64,000 nt of DNA from Blastobasis lacticolella (taxonomy: Eukaryota; Arthropoda; Insecta; Lepidoptera; Blastobasidae): assembly GCA_905147135.1 (NCBI GenBank), contig LR990048.1, forward strand, positions 6,680,563 through 6,744,562. The letters are read 5' to 3'. Position 1 is the first letter of the stretch, and every line of letters starts with the position of its first letter. The translations under genes and the position numbers were made by a program. Positions 1 through 11,224 of this stretch are shown piece after piece. The notes below the pieces were generated by a model that saw only the letters and a list, made by a program, of their open reading frames with translations, had not been told where the DNA came from and did not search any database.

Positions 1-741
1 GTCGCTGAATATAGAATATAAGTTATTTTGGCTGATATTTTCATAACATATCGTGTTATTCAAGAATAACCTAAACAAAATTATTTATAACAACTTTGTC
101 GCGCTATGTGGATGCTCTATTACGTTCATCCAATGATCACTCGTGCGTACTAGCAATTAGGGTGCCACTTTTTGTTAACATAACTCGATTTCTACAATCC
201 TAGTACCTATAGATCCACGAATGTTATTAAGATGTGTACTACACAAATCATTTATGTGGTTCTGGTACTCCTAGTTGTAGTGTATTATTTTGTTCTGTAT
301 GTCTGCAGTCAGGTAAATATCTACAAAATAACTACGTACGTCTCTATACGTAGGTACTTAAATAAACCAACATCATCAGTGTTTCATACAAGATCAATAT
401 AACAAGGCTTCTCGGTTTGTTACACGCGTTGACATGAGTTTATTTTCACATTGTATAGTAATATTACACAATCTGCGATGTCGGATATTGGAATACCTGT
501 TTACATAAGGACCCTCGTTTTGAAGGAACAATAACACCGTCCCAGGAGAACTCTGACATGCGGGCTTTGTCAACCAGGAACGGAAATTAAATTTATTTAT
601 AATGTTACAGATATATTTTCGTTCTGGTCCAAGCATATTTATTTTCTTTCCGTTCCCTGTTGAGTAGTAGTTCTATTCTTAGTGGTTAGTTTACATTTGT
701 CAAGGACAGTGGCGTGTGCCAGTGACAATGAGGCGCTGTGA
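1..741. other. Intron sequence of the cyclase gene, nothing recognised
   Basis: AT-rich sequence upstream of the first visible exon. No kinase-domain exon, repeat with clear ends or convincing ORF found. A 10-bp duplication (tgaggcgctg) occurs at 729-748, next to the MITE. Confidence 0.5.
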
Positions 742-857
742 GGCGCTGTCCTAATTGGAAACGGTCGTGCGACCATGGTCGTACGACGGACGTCGCCCGA
801 CCAATAGGAGACCTCAAAACCGCTCGTCGCACGACCGTTGCTAATTAGGACTGCACC
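742..857. mobile_element. MITE with PIF/Harbinger-like 3-bp target duplication, copy 1
   Basis: Inverted arms begin GGCGCTGTCCTAATTGG at the left and end with the imperfect complement (CTAATTAGGACTGCACC) at the right, with AACGGTCGTGCGAC inside the arms. TGA flanks both ends (739-741 and 858-860). A 3-bp TNA target duplication and a short coding-free body fit a non-autonomous PIF/Harbinger-type element. The copy at 11609 shares arms and core. Confidence 0.7.
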
Positions 858-1374
858 TGACCTTACGCTGTACGGATTCGCTACTATCTGATCGGTTTAA
901 ACCGGTGTAGTTGCTCACTTTCCTTGTCAACTATACCAAACAAACTAAACTTAACCAGTGTAATACAGGCCTAAAGTTCCCACAGTTTAGAAATTTTCTT
1001 TTCACCAAATATTTTTTCATAGCAAGCTTTTATTGCGCGTTCTCTATGATCAGTCAGAGTAATCAAGACTGGATGGACAAGAGGGAGTTCCTAGGACCAC
1101 CTTCCGTCTTCATCACCAGATCAGCTCGATGGTTTTATAACATTGCATTGTCACCGGATATACATAAGTATGTTACATTTTTTCACGGTTAACTGGTAGA
1201 TAAGGCTAGGCTCTAGTGCCAAAAGTTTTAATAAATAAATAAATAATTATGCAAAATTTCAGCTCAATCGGAAATCGGGAAATGGGTCAAATTTAACTTG
1301 CAAGATTTTACTGAATTTAAAAGTAAATAAAAGCTTGTAATAAAAAGAAATCACACTCATTCTTTTCCCGACAG
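858..1374. other. Intron sequence before exon 1
   Basis: No gene seen. The last 14 bases before 1375 are a pyrimidine-rich splice acceptor (tcttttcccgacag). Confidence 0.5.
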
Positions 1375-1672
1375 ATTCGCGAGCTTCGCCACGAGAACCT
1401 GTGCGCAGTCGTCGGCGTGTGCGTCGAAAGCGGGTCCACTTGCATCGTCTCCGCTTACTGCTCAAGAGGCTCCCTGGCCAGGGTCCTTGCCGACCGGGAC
1501 CTGCATCTAGACGACATGTTCGTCGCCAGCCTAGTAGCAGACCTGTTACGGGGCCTGACGTACCTCCACGACTCGGCGCTGGTCTCCCATGGGAACCTGA
1601 CGTCGAGCAACTGCCTGGTGGACAGCCGATGGGTGCTGCAGATCGCTGACTATGGACTGCACAATTTGAAGA
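1375..1672 (+). CDS. Receptor guanylyl cyclase, window exon 1 (kinase-homology domain, N-terminal part)
   Basis: First of ten exons of one membrane guanylyl cyclase gene (window protein residues 1-99); the extracellular and transmembrane exons lie off the left edge. The acceptor is the cag ending at 1374 and the donor is gtgagt at 1673; it starts in phase 0 and leaves one base. The exon encodes the kinase-homology domain: RELRHENL, the hinge-like SAYCSRGSL, then VSHGNLTSSNC where an active kinase has its HRD loop, and ADYGLH in place of DFG. Loss of the HRD aspartate is normal for this family, whose kinase-like domain regulates the cyclase and does not phosphorylate. SHGNL.SSNC is a hallmark of receptor guanylyl cyclases. 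Membership of the family is near certain; which insect paralogue it is (Gyc32E, Gyc76C or another) cannot be decided here. Confidence 0.95.
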
Positions 1673-1879
1673 GTGAGTTGGTTTTTGCCTTATTTATCTG
1701 TAGTGGTGTTCGTGTATGCGTCTCGGAGTACACTTCTGCGTAGTACTTTGATTGGCCTAAGTAGGCACCCTAGACAAGATGAAGATGCCTATATTTAGTA
1801 CCCTCTATGTATAGGTTAAAATCTTTGCTTAATACAAAATCGCAAACAATAAAAAACTGCTCAACTACCGACCCGCCGG

Positions 1880-2062
1880 TTTTGCATAGGTCCAACTCCA
1901 AATATAAGGCATGTTTCATCTAATTCAGGTGAGGTAGAACCAGCGATATAGCCTGACCTCTCCGTAGTAATAGGGGTAATCTTATAATGGTCGATCTGGG
2001 TATAGCTAAATTACCGTAAAACTATTTCCACGTTGACTTAGTCGTGGACAAAAGCTAGTTTC
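1880..2062. repeat. Dispersed repeat with the 'gtggacaaaagctagt' end, copy 1
   Basis: Shares blocks with 10730-10895: the 'acctctccgtagta' segment, a following 'aatcggtc/aatggtcg' block and the terminal 'cacgggcaaaagcta'-type end. This end resembles non-autonomous Helitron-like repeats common in Lepidoptera, from memory. Old and diverged. Confidence 0.4.
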
Positions 2063-2274
2063 CCATTCATACCTACTTCCGGAAGAACCCCTCGAAATGA
2101 GAGTGAAAATCAATATCCGTTGTAAGGTTTAGAAGTAGCAGGTAAGCGGGGAAACAGACGGATGAAAACATCGAGTTGCTTTAAACTATGGGTAATTTAG
2201 AGATGTATTAGAATAACTGTAAGTAATACTTAGCCTGTGATAGACTTTTTTGTAACTAGCCGGAATAACATAAT

Positions 2275-2400
2275 TTGAATGAATAAATGAAAAGTTCTTT
2301 ATTGCTTATACATAGAATAAAACAAAAATAGAGGAAAAGAGAAAAGCAACCGGCGGCCTTATCGCTTATAGCGATTTCTTCCAAATTGATATTCCAATAT
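2275..2400 (-). mobile_element. LINE 3'-end fragment (minus strand)
   Basis: The segment 'ttctttattgcttatac ... ggcggccttatcgcttatagcgatttcttcc' is, in reverse, the tail of a common moth non-LTR element, with the short hairpin gcgataag/cttatagc and an AATAAAGAA end. No coding part is left. Confidence 0.45.
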
Positions 2401-4064
2401 CTATTTTTAACGCAATATATATTTCTGGCCTAAATATCAAATATCTTTTTGGCTCAGAACTTTATATGTACTCTACCTCCATTATAGGTATTCTTCCCCT
2501 GACATTGTAGCCTAGAAAATGAATCTATTTTTCCTTCTCAATAATAAGGAAACCCAATAGCAGTCCAACAACCACGTGTCGCGAAGGGAACTTTGACAAT
2601 ACCCATATTTCACCAAATATCATTACAATACATACCTCGCTCTTGGTAACGCACGTTAGACTATCAAATTCAATATGAGGAATCTTGTATAGTCAGTATC
2701 AACAATATAGGCTAAGCACAGGCTGTGCAGAATGGTCTGAAGTGTGAACAAACGGAGAGAACTGAACTTTATCTCAATAGGAAATAGTTCTAGTCAGAAT
2801 GTTATTGTTTCGTTTTTAAATTATTTAAAAAAATATATGTTTGTCACAATAAAATAACGAAGTCACAGCAACAAATTCATGAGAGCTAGCCACAACTAAC
2901 TAAAATTTTTCAAAAATAGGTCGCCCTAATCCCTAAACTAAGTAAACTTGTATCTTGGGGATCAGTGATCCACCTAATGGACACTAGCATCTATACACTT
3001 ACATTGATCGCCACTCACCTGACGGTAAGTGACAGATTGTATTGTTCGAGGAACAGGTTTTCAAGTAAAGAGTTCCATTCCTTGAACTGTCGAACATTTG
3101 TAGTAAGCTATGTTCATACCCAAACGCCTTTGAAATTAGGTTTTAAGTTTTTTCTTTTTGATATAACAGTTTTAAACTTTTGTACTTACAATAAACACAG
3201 AAATATATAACGTGCCTAATTAAACACATGTTTTCGTTAAGAATTTCAGATAATTCTGAACTGTTTATGCTGAGCCAACTAGCCACCGACTGTACTAGCT
3301 ATGTGAATTAATATTACGAATAATTTTTTACGTGACGCAGAAAGTCCTAGGCAGCCTTTGTATTTTCGTAGTTTGTTTTGTTAGAGAACAGAAAGGCATT
3401 ATTTTCTTTGCGGATTATGCCTGTTCAGAAAACGTAATATGCGTGTAGGACTCGCGGCCTGGGGTTTTGGTAACGTTATTATAATACAATTGTAGAGCGA
3501 CAGTTATGCCAAAAGAGTATGTACCGTGATACCTTAGGTACCGAGGGAGGAAAATAAAATAAAAAATATAAGTTTGTTCCTTTGTTGAGAGCTATAATAA
3601 GAATAAGAAACTAACTACTACAACTTACTTCTATTTCAAATGGAATACATTTGAATTCATACCCAGCCACTGCTATGAATGCTCACGAATGCAGCCTACA
3701 AACGTTCCAATCCCTGTTTTAACTAAATCTAACCGAAGGGCACTCACACCAGATGTATGTGAGCACCCCAGTCAGACCCAGGAACCGATACCTACGTCCT
3801 ATCTAAACCTACATGAATGCTGGCTAGCCTAATCTTAAAAAAGCCTAGACCTCAAGAACCCTACTAAAGCCCCACCCACACTGTCTGAACGGCAACCCAT
3901 TCTAAAACCTTACCTATCCTAGAGCCCGACCTAATTTTAGATCAGCCAGAACACACATGCTACAGTACCGAGGATAGGTCGTCCGTGCTTCTGCGAAATG
4001 TAGATACTTAATGCTATGGATTATAAGATATTTTGTTACATTGTGGAGTACCTAAGTTTATCAA
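2401..4064. other. Intron sequence, mostly unassigned
   Basis: AT-rich. 2995-3060 shows a short trace of the LINE 3'-end family ('cactcacctgacggtaagtgac'). 3720-3950 is a C-rich stretch with many 'aacctacc/cctaaa' words and no ORF. Nothing else recognised. Confidence 0.4.
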
Positions 4065-4074
4065 CGACGACCTG

Positions 4075-4285
4075 AGTTGTTCAGGTGGTTAGCATACCGG
4101 TCGCCACGTAGTGGTCCCGGGTTCGATTCCCGGCCGAGCAGAAATTGAAATGTTGAATTTTATTTTCTGTTAGGGGTCTGGGTGTTGTATGTATAAGTAG
4201 GTAGTTTATCAGTTATCTGACACCCATAACCCTTTGCTTACTCTGGGGCTAGATAGCGCTGTGTGAATTTGTCCAATCATTTCCT
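4075..4285 (+). mobile_element. tRNA-derived SINE (second SINE family)
   Basis: The head contains GGTGGTTAGCATACCGG (A-box-like) and GGTTCGATTCC (a perfect B box) about 40 bases later, as in a tRNA. It is followed by an unrelated body ('ggggtctgggtgttgtatg', 'ctctggggctagatagcgctgtgtgaattt') typical of moth SINE tails. No CCA-bounded acceptor stem, so I read it as a SINE and not a tRNA gene. Confidence 0.6.
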
Positions 4286-4437
4286 TTGTTTTATGAAACC
4301 GCCTGTCCCAGAACACGCGCCGCGAAGTCGTAAGCATGTAGTGTTTCCTAATCTGAGATACGTAGAACTTAAAATTCGATTTCATTACCGTTCGTGCCGA
4401 CCTGAGCCCTTTTTTCAGGAATTATTTTAGTATATCA

Positions 4438-4720
4438 ACTTGGCGTTAACGCCCCGGCTGGTCTCGCGCACGAGGGCCCAGGGCCCGCCTTGACCATGAT
4501 CCAAGCTATGGCAGCTCAGGTAATTACAGTGGAGCTACTGCCGTCGGACCTCCTGATCAAATTGAATCATCATTGTTACACAGTTCATTCGCCTGAATGT
4601 GCAGATTTGTACAACTAATATACTTACGTTACTCAAAAAAAGTCATTGGTACATGGCTGCCTGGAGATCGAACTCGGTATCTCTCGCTTACAAGACCGAC
4701 CCATTAGACATTTCGCCTGT
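4438..4720 (-). mobile_element. SINE family B copy (minus strand)
   Basis: In reverse: a tRNA-like head (box B region at about 4668-4690 is degenerate), the body 'ccatgatccaagct' and the tail end 'cggggcgttaacgccaag'. Shares its whole layout with the copies at 20195, 34130 and 56284, but is more diverged. Confidence 0.65.
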
Positions 4721-4899
4721 GACGCTCTGGAGCTTACTGAAGATAATAAATGTCTATACTAATAAATATATGTGGAAGTTTATTGTGTTTATAAGTTTTA
4801 TTGTAATTTATATGTTTATTATATTATATAGATTTTGTCATAAGAAATAAATAAACTTTCTTTGTGCACAATAAATGGTTAAATAAATAAATAAAATAT

Positions 4900-5060
4900 A
4901 CTTATATTATAAAGAGAATATATTTGATTGTTTGTTTGTAATGGATAAACTCAAATACTATTTAACCGATTTAAAAAAATATTTCACGCACAGAAAGCTA
5001 CGTTACCCAGAAGTAACATAAGCTCCTTCGTAATGGTGGTATATCACCTCCTCTTTCTGT
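4900..5060. repeat. Old dispersed insect repeat
   Basis: Block 'ttgattgtttgtttgtaatggataaactc ... ttaaccgatttaaaaaaatatttcacgcacagaaagctacgttaccc' follows the order of a widespread lepidopteran non-autonomous repeat (Helitron-like, from memory). Related traces at 10540-10620 and 16955-17110. Confidence 0.35.
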
Positions 5061-5967
5061 TTAAAATTCTAAAGTATCCTTTAAAATTCTATCCAAACAT
5101 TTAAATTCGAAAATCAGGAATTTGGTTCAATTCTATTTTAATACGGGACTAGCATTTGAGATTTTAAGGTAAAAACATCCCTTACCGGTTGAGAGAGCTC
5201 TACCTAAACCCCATTCGCTAAAAGTTCTATAAATACCTTGTAACTAGATAAAGCACTCGACTTCTTATTTATTTTAATTTATACAGTGTAACGCCAGAGA
5301 GTGTTTATTATAACTTTTACTGCCTTTCTGCGTTTAATTTCCTCATCAGATGGTTTACAGCTGTTCCCGTAGACTGTGACGGGTGACCTAGATTATCCTA
5401 TGTCATCGAGAAATTCACTTCTTTTTTGTGACCTTAATGTGGCTGTGAAGCGAAACTGGCAAGAGGATCCGACCTATTTTTTTTACTTACAGAACCAAGA
5501 GGAAATGTATGTAATATCGCTACGAAAAGTCAATGTATAGGTAGAGCTGGTCTAAGCTGAAATGACGCGCCCCACTACTTAATTAGTTGATTTCGATGTG
5601 TGAGTGCAAATATTAATAACGACACTTCATATGTGTGGGAGCGTCGACTGCTGCAATCGAACGACGCGTGCTCCTACGTTTGAGTACAACGAGTCTCACC
5701 GGCAACTGAATGACCAATTACACCGGCATTTGTATATGTATTGCGTCCATATTTTTAATTTGCTTATGTGCGTTAATGCGATAGTTCAGTTTAGACGAGC
5801 TCTACAAAACGGTAAAAAATTGTGCCAGTTTGTGTACAACGTATTGTGGGTCCCCTGAACGTCTACTATCGCTTCAAAGTGGATTTTTTTCTTCTAGTCG
5901 ATGACGTAGGACTATTACCACACTATTTACAACCGCCTACACCCAGCTCGCATAACATATATCTTGA
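5061..5967. other. Intron or possible 5' UTR of the CR1-like LINE
   Basis: No supported ORF. The right part may belong to the LINE's 5' UTR, since its ORF1 frame is open from 5968 without a start codon, but I cannot place the element's 5' end. Confidence 0.35.
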
Positions 5968-6150
5968 AATCCTCACACGATCTCGGGAATCCTAAATGAA
6001 TGCTGGAACCTGGTAAACGCTCTATATTCCAATAACAATAATGAGTACATCGCTGTTAGCGATTCTGAAAATGAAGATAGTAGTTCACCCTCACTGTACA
6101 GAAACATAACATTGCGAAAGAAACAAGAGCATAGCCGAATATTCGGTTCG

Positions 6151-7347
6151 ATGTGTGATTTAGATGATACCAGATCGTCGCATAACTCAATTTCAAGAAC
6201 CAGTTACCCTGACTCGCCTCCACGCTGTTGTCAATGTACCGAATACAAAACCATAATTGATTCTCTAAATCATCAACTTGAACAATGCCGCAAACAAATT
6301 TCAGAATTAATTCAAGAAAATAATGCTAGAAATGTTTTATCGACACCGCAAGTTACGAATGTGGCTCACCCAATTAGTACCACTAAGCCTATTAATACTA
6401 GTATGAAAATAATAGATATTGATACCCAAAGCAATGGCAACGAAAACCGGAACAAACCCGTCAGCAAACCTAATACGACAAAACCAAATACACAGACTCA
6501 AACAAACTCGAAGATTAGAAATATCTCCACATCAAGTCAGCCGGCTAAAACAGGAAAATGTCATAATATGGAGTGTAGATCTGCGAAACAAAAGAAAATT
6601 TGGATATATGGTGGACAACAGTGTGTCGGACTTGCTGCAAGACTAGTAGACTCGAGGGTGAACACACCATATGAAAAATACGATGTCTTATCGATCACGA
6701 AGCCTAACGCCCTAACAAACGAAATATTAAAAAGTTGTATAAATTCGGAAATAAATGATACAGACAAAATTGTAATCTGTGTTGGTGAAAATGATAGCAG
6801 TCCATTAGAAATTACTTCTGAGCTGTATAATGTAATTAAAACTTACGAATGCAATGATGTTATTGTACTCAGTGTTAGGAAAAATAGACATTTAAACGAA
6901 AACAGCTTAAACAAGCAACTCAAGCTAATATGTAATAATTTCCGGAATTGTACTTTTGTAAATTGTAATTATTTATCTCATTATTGTAGACCCGGATCTG
7001 TCACTCGCATCCTAGATACTGTGTGTCATCGCATAAACTATGTTATTGATTGTGCCGACTACGATTGCAAGTATTTATCGTTCTCGAAACGTAAACAAAA
7101 CAATGATCCTAGCACAACTGATCTAAAAATTAGTAGAAACACGCACAAAAGTACTATACCTTACTATTACTCCAAAATAAATAAACATAATGTGACTAAC
7201 GTAAAAAGTGCCAGCCCTGACATTCTAACTTTATTAAAGAGAGGAACAATTCCATTCTATTTTCCTATAATACAAAAACCCCCAGCCGATAGCCCCTTAC
7301 CTTCATTACAAGACAATCAACAAAACAACCAGTTTTTTCGCGTCTAA
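6151..7347 (+). CDS. LINE ORF1: coiled-coil and esterase-like (SGNH) RNA-binding protein
   Basis: The first in-frame ATG is 6151, but the frame is open back to 5968 and the upstream peptide (ECWNLVNALYSNN, VSDSENEDSSSP) looks real, so the protein probably starts earlier or is 5'-truncated. Order: acidic/Ser N-terminus; CCQCTEYKTIIDSLNHQLEQ heptad-like coiled coil; a Thr/Asn/Pro linker; then an SGNH-hydrolase-like domain with IYGGQQCVGLAARLVDSR and VICVGENDSSP. In related CR1 ORF1 proteins these blocks are GDS and GTND. Here the block I serine is Q, so esterase activity is doubtful while the fold may remain. ORF1 proteins of this kind bind element RNA. It overlaps the ORF2 frame by 77 bases. 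Confidence 0.75.
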   Translation: MCDLDDTRSSHNSISRTSYPDSPPRCCQCTEYKTIIDSLNHQLEQCRKQISELIQENNARNVLSTPQVTNVAHPISTTKPINTSMKIIDIDTQSNGNENRNKPVSKPNTTKPNTQTQTNSKIRNISTSSQPAKTGKCHNMECRSAKQKKIWIYGGQQCVGLAARLVDSRVNTPYEKYDVLSITKPNALTNEILKSCINSEINDTDKIVICVGENDSSPLEITSELYNVIKTYECNDVIVLSVRKNRHLNENSLNKQLKLICNNFRNCTFVNCNYLSHYCRPGSVTRILDTVCHRINYVIDCADYDCKYLSFSKRKQNNDPSTTDLKISRNTHKSTIPYYYSKINKHNVTNVKSASPDILTLLKRGTIPFYFPIIQKPPADSPLPSLQDNQQNNQFFRV

Positions 7348-7438
7348 AACTAAAACTAAATACCTCACTATACTCCATCAAAACATACAGAGTGTTAATA
7401 GTAAAAAAGATGTAATTGATATCGCTATTTCAGAATTA

Positions 7439-10216
7439 ATGGAAGAAGGTATTGAACCAGATGCACTTTGTTTCACCGAAACATTTATTAAAAAAGGTGA
7501 TGAAAGTACAGTTAATTTTACAAACTTTAATCTAGTTGCGAATTATTCTAGACGTACAAAGAGAGGCGGTTCATGTATTTTACTGAGGAAAGGAACACGA
7601 AGCATTCCACTAAACCTAAATACATTTTCAGTTCCTATAATTTTTGAATGCTGTGGTGTTCATTTACCTGAGTATAATATCATCCTTATCTGTATTTACA
7701 ACTCACATAAAAAATTTGCTAACTCATTCCTTATGAAATTAGAAGAATTACTACATACAATGTCAAAAAAATATAATAACAAGAAAATTGTTATTACTGG
7801 GGATTTTAATATAAACCTCATGGAAGTAACTAATGCATCTAAATATTTAAAGGATATTATAAATAACCATAACTTGTCTTCTCATATCAATGAACCTACC
7901 AGAGGGTCTTCCTGCCTTGATCTTATAATTAGCAATATTAAAAAAGGATTAGGTAAAATTATTCCACTTGGACTCTCTGATCATGAAACTACACAAATAT
8001 TACAGATTCCGGTAAAGAATAAAAAAGAATTTCGGGAAAATTGGATTTTCTATAAAAGAGATTATAGTCGCTCAAATATTCAAACATTCAGAGAGTATTT
8101 AAATTCCTTCACACTATCCCCCATCCGAGAAAAACAGGATGTTAATGAAGCATTCACAACTTTTCATGAATCTTTTTGTTTGCTTTATGATTTATGCTTT
8201 CCAATGATTAAAATTACAGTTAATAATAAGTCTAAAAAGTCGAAGTGGATTACTAGAGGTATCAGATTATGTACAAAGAAAAAAAGAACATTACGTTATG
8301 AGTACTATAAAAATAAAACACAAGATAGCAAGAAAATATACCTAAACTACTCTAAAACTTTAAAAAAATGTATACTTACATCAAAAAAATGTAATTACAA
8401 TAAACTAATTTCAAATAGTAAAAACACTTGTAAAGCATCCTGGAAAGTTATAAACGAAGAAACAGGCATTAAAAACTTCGACAATAATATCGACGAAATA
8501 AACCTCGACGGACAAATTATTTCTGATCCTACTGATATTGTTAACGCATTTAATAACTACTTCATAAATCTTACAAATAATGATAACACAAACCAAAACA
8601 AAATAAATACAAATATTGAATACTTAAATAACTCCATATTTTTGAGCCCTTTTAATGAGCCTGAGATTATTAAAGTAATTTTATCACTTAATAACACAAA
8701 TGCTTGTGGATACGATGGAATATCCACAAAAATACTAAAAGAATGTAGAGTTGAACTAGCACCTATTCTGACATATTTAGTTAATCTATCATTTGAACAA
8801 GGCGTTTTTCCAAACGACCTAAAAATTTCTATTGTTAAACCACTATTCAAGAAAGGAGATCAATCAGAATTACCAAATTACAGACCTATTGCACTGATTC
8901 CAATATTATCAAAGATATTTGAAAAATGTATGCATTTAAGATTAACGGAATTTTGTAACAAGTTTAACATTATAAAAGAAGAACAGCATGGATTTCAAAA
9001 AGGCAAGTCTACTGCTTTAGCTGGATTTAACCTAGTTAAAAGTATACTAAAACATTTAGACAAAAGAGAACTCGTGACCGTGTTGTTCTTTGATATGTCC
9101 AAAGCATTTGACTTTGTGTCCCATAACATCCTGCTCTCTAAATTAGAAAAATACGGAATTCGAGGTCCAGCGTTATCTTGGATAAAATCATACCTAGTAA
9201 ACAGACAACAATGCACACAAATAAATAAAATAAGTAGTAATAATGTTCTCACACGCTATACCTCTTTATACAAATTTTACCGATTTGGCGTTCCACAAGG
9301 TAGCGTCTTGGGGCCGTTGTTATTCCTTTTATATATCAATGATCTACCTAACCTTACTCCTAATAACGAATGTATACTTTTTGCCGATGATATTTCCATA
9401 ATAGTTACATCTGATAAAGAAAATTTACAAAACTACGAATCAGATATAAACTGTATTATTAACTCTGTGATAGACTGGCTATCAGCTAATAATTTACAAG
9501 TTAATCTTTTAAAAACATGGTTTATACAATTTACTACTAAAGGGCGGAAAAATGTAAAGCTCAATATTAATTATAAAGGCGCACCCATTAATGAAGTTGA
9601 CAGCGCTCCGTTCCTTGGGCTACAAATTGACAAAAACCTTAATTTTATGAACCATATAGATAATGTATGTGCTAAGATCAATAAGTTTGTTTATGTTCTC
9701 CGCAGACTCAGACAAATAGTGTCTCAAAATGTAGCCCTATCCGCTTATCACGGCTACATAGCATCCATCTTAAGATATGGGCTAATAATCTGGGGTAATA
9801 GCTCTTTCATTCGAAAAGCATTTATTGCACAAAAAAAGTGCGTTCGAGCATTATGTGGCTTAGGACCCTTAGAATCTTGTCGACCTTTCTTCCAAAAACA
9901 CAACTTGTTAACCCTTACCAATATGTACATCATGGAAATATGTAAATTCGTCAAACACAACCCCAATATATTTGCTCAATACAGTAGCCTATCAACACGC
10001 TCAGTGAGAGATCCCGAACGCAAAATATACATGCATTGTCCCAATACCAGTCTATTTGTAAATAATTGTAGCCATATGTGTCTCAAAATTTATAACAAAC
10101 TGCCGCGTGACCTAAAATCCTTAAAAGGCTTTACATTTAATAATGGGCTGCATAGTTGGTTAATTAGTAAAACCTTTTATACACTGCAAGAATTTTATAA
10201 TTATAATTTAAATTAG
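7439..10216 (+). CDS. LINE ORF2: apurinic-type endonuclease and reverse transcriptase
   Basis: 925 codons from the first ATG. Endonuclease motifs: FTETF (catalytic Glu), GDFNI, and SDH near 7979. RT motifs: NACGYDGIS, YRPIALIPILSKIFEK, GFQKGKST, LFFDMSKAFD, GVPQGSVLGPLLFLLYIN, and FADD at 9380-9391 (the YADD-type metal box with F for Y). The C-terminus holds the usual post-RT region (SAYHGYIASILRYGLIIWG). The endonuclease's first conserved block, HQNIQSV with its catalytic Asn, is encoded upstream of this ATG: the frame is open from 7271 and has no ATG before 7439. ORF2 is therefore probably translated by frameshifting or reinitiation from ORF1. No stop or frameshift seen, so it is likely functional. 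Confidence 0.9.
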   Translation: MEEGIEPDALCFTETFIKKGDESTVNFTNFNLVANYSRRTKRGGSCILLRKGTRSIPLNLNTFSVPIIFECCGVHLPEYNIILICIYNSHKKFANSFLMKLEELLHTMSKKYNNKKIVITGDFNINLMEVTNASKYLKDIINNHNLSSHINEPTRGSSCLDLIISNIKKGLGKIIPLGLSDHETTQILQIPVKNKKEFRENWIFYKRDYSRSNIQTFREYLNSFTLSPIREKQDVNEAFTTFHESFCLLYDLCFPMIKITVNNKSKKSKWITRGIRLCTKKKRTLRYEYYKNKTQDSKKIYLNYSKTLKKCILTSKKCNYNKLISNSKNTCKASWKVINEETGIKNFDNNIDEINLDGQIISDPTDIVNAFNNYFINLTNNDNTNQNKINTNIEYLNNSIFLSPFNEPEIIKVILSLNNTNACGYDGISTKILKECRVELAPILTYLVNLSFEQGVFPNDLKISIVKPLFKKGDQSELPNYRPIALIPILSKIFEKCMHLRLTEFCNKFNIIKEEQHGFQKGKSTALAGFNLVKSILKHLDKRELVTVLFFDMSKAFDFVSHNILLSKLEKYGIRGPALSWIKSYLVNRQQCTQINKISSNNVLTRYTSLYKFYRFGVPQGSVLGPLLFLLYINDLPNLTPNNECILFADDISIIVTSDKENLQNYESDINCIINSVIDWLSANNLQVNLLKTWFIQFTTKGRKNVKLNINYKGAPINEVDSAPFLGLQIDKNLNFMNHIDNVCAKINKFVYVLRRLRQIVSQNVALSAYHGYIASILRYGLIIWGNSSFIRKAFIAQKKCVRALCGLGPLESCRPFFQKHNLLTLTNMYIMEICKFVKHNPNIFAQYSSLSTRSVRDPERKIYMHCPNTSLFVNNCSHMCLKIYNKLPRDLKSLKGFTFNNGLHSWLISKTFYTLQEFYNYNLN

Positions 10217-10439
10217 TAATTGTTACGAGTCATTGTTATTGTTCTTTAATTAAATATATTAGTGTAGTAATAAACCTATTGTATATCTGTATGAGACAGA
10301 TATTTACTGCTGATCGAATGTCAAATACATATTTTTCCACCTATGTAACACACAGTAAAAACAATAAAGATTTTTATGATTATGATTATGATTTATGATA
10401 GTACCCGTATGAAGCTGGAGAGCTCGCTTGTGAATAATA

Positions 10440-10895
10440 ATTTAGATAAATACAATAAAACAGTAAAAAAGTTTGTCTGTACATAGAATAAATTTACAAA
10501 ACAAATAACTTAGGGCGATGAAGAAATAGTAATAGAATAACAATTTAAAAAAATTTTTACATGGTAATCTCCGGAACTACTGGACGGATATGATTAAATT
10601 TTTTTTTTGTTGTGTAGCTATTAAAACCCTTAGGAACTGTAACACCTGATGTAGAACCTTATTAGACCAGCTTAACTACAAGAAATATGGACATTTTGAT
10701 GGGGTTTTCACAGTTTGGTAGTTTGGGGTCCATCTTAAAATCTAGGCATGTATCTAATTTGGTTAGGCAAAACCAGAGATACAGCTTAACCTCTCCGTAG
10801 TACTAAATTTCATACATTAGGGAGGTCATTTAAAATCGGTCAATCGGGAAAAAGGTAAACTGTCTTAAAAACGAAGTCACGGGCAAAAGCTAATA
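10440..10895. repeat. Dispersed Helitron-like or similar repeat, copy 2
   Basis: Includes the 'aatctccggaactactggacggatatg' block typical of widespread insect repeats and the 'cacgggcaaaagcta' end, shared with 1880-2062. No coding capacity. Confidence 0.4.
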
Positions 10896-11224
10896 CTTAA
10901 TAATGGTAATGTGCATCGTATAGGTAACTCCTACACCCTAATTTGCGGCGAGGTGTTTACGCATTGTCTCTAAGAATAACATTATTACATCGCTCCAACG
11001 GACCATAAACAGTATTTTTACGGCTGTCGCATAATGCAGTGGATACGCTTACAGGAAAGAACAAGTAAACATAGACGGAGTATACTAAGAATAAACACGA
11101 TTTACCTAACATAAATGATAATAACTCTGCGATGAGTAAACAGTTCCAGCTAATATTGTATTACTTACCTATTACTTAAGTATATTTTGATATTTTACTG
11201 TAAGTAACATGAAATAAACATAGC

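Larger units (their letters stand above)
5968..10400 (+). mobile_element. CR1-like non-LTR retrotransposon (LINE) with two long ORFs
   Basis: The element holds ORF1 (coiled coil plus esterase-like domain) and ORF2 (endonuclease plus reverse transcriptase) and ends in a short tandem tail of (TTATGA)-type units at 10372-10400 in place of poly(A). This plan and tail type fit the CR1/Jockey group; an esterase-like ORF1 favours CR1-type. Both ORFs are intact over more than 400 and 925 codons, so the copy is young. The 5' end is not defined, and no ATG precedes the first open codons of ORF1, so 5' truncation is possible. It lies in sense orientation within the 12.6-kb intron of the host gene. Confidence 0.85.

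Noticed and set aside
4075..4150. Possible tRNA gene (perfect B box GGTTCGATTCC with an A-box-like stretch)
   Set aside because: No 7-bp acceptor stem closes around it, and it runs straight into a SINE-type body.
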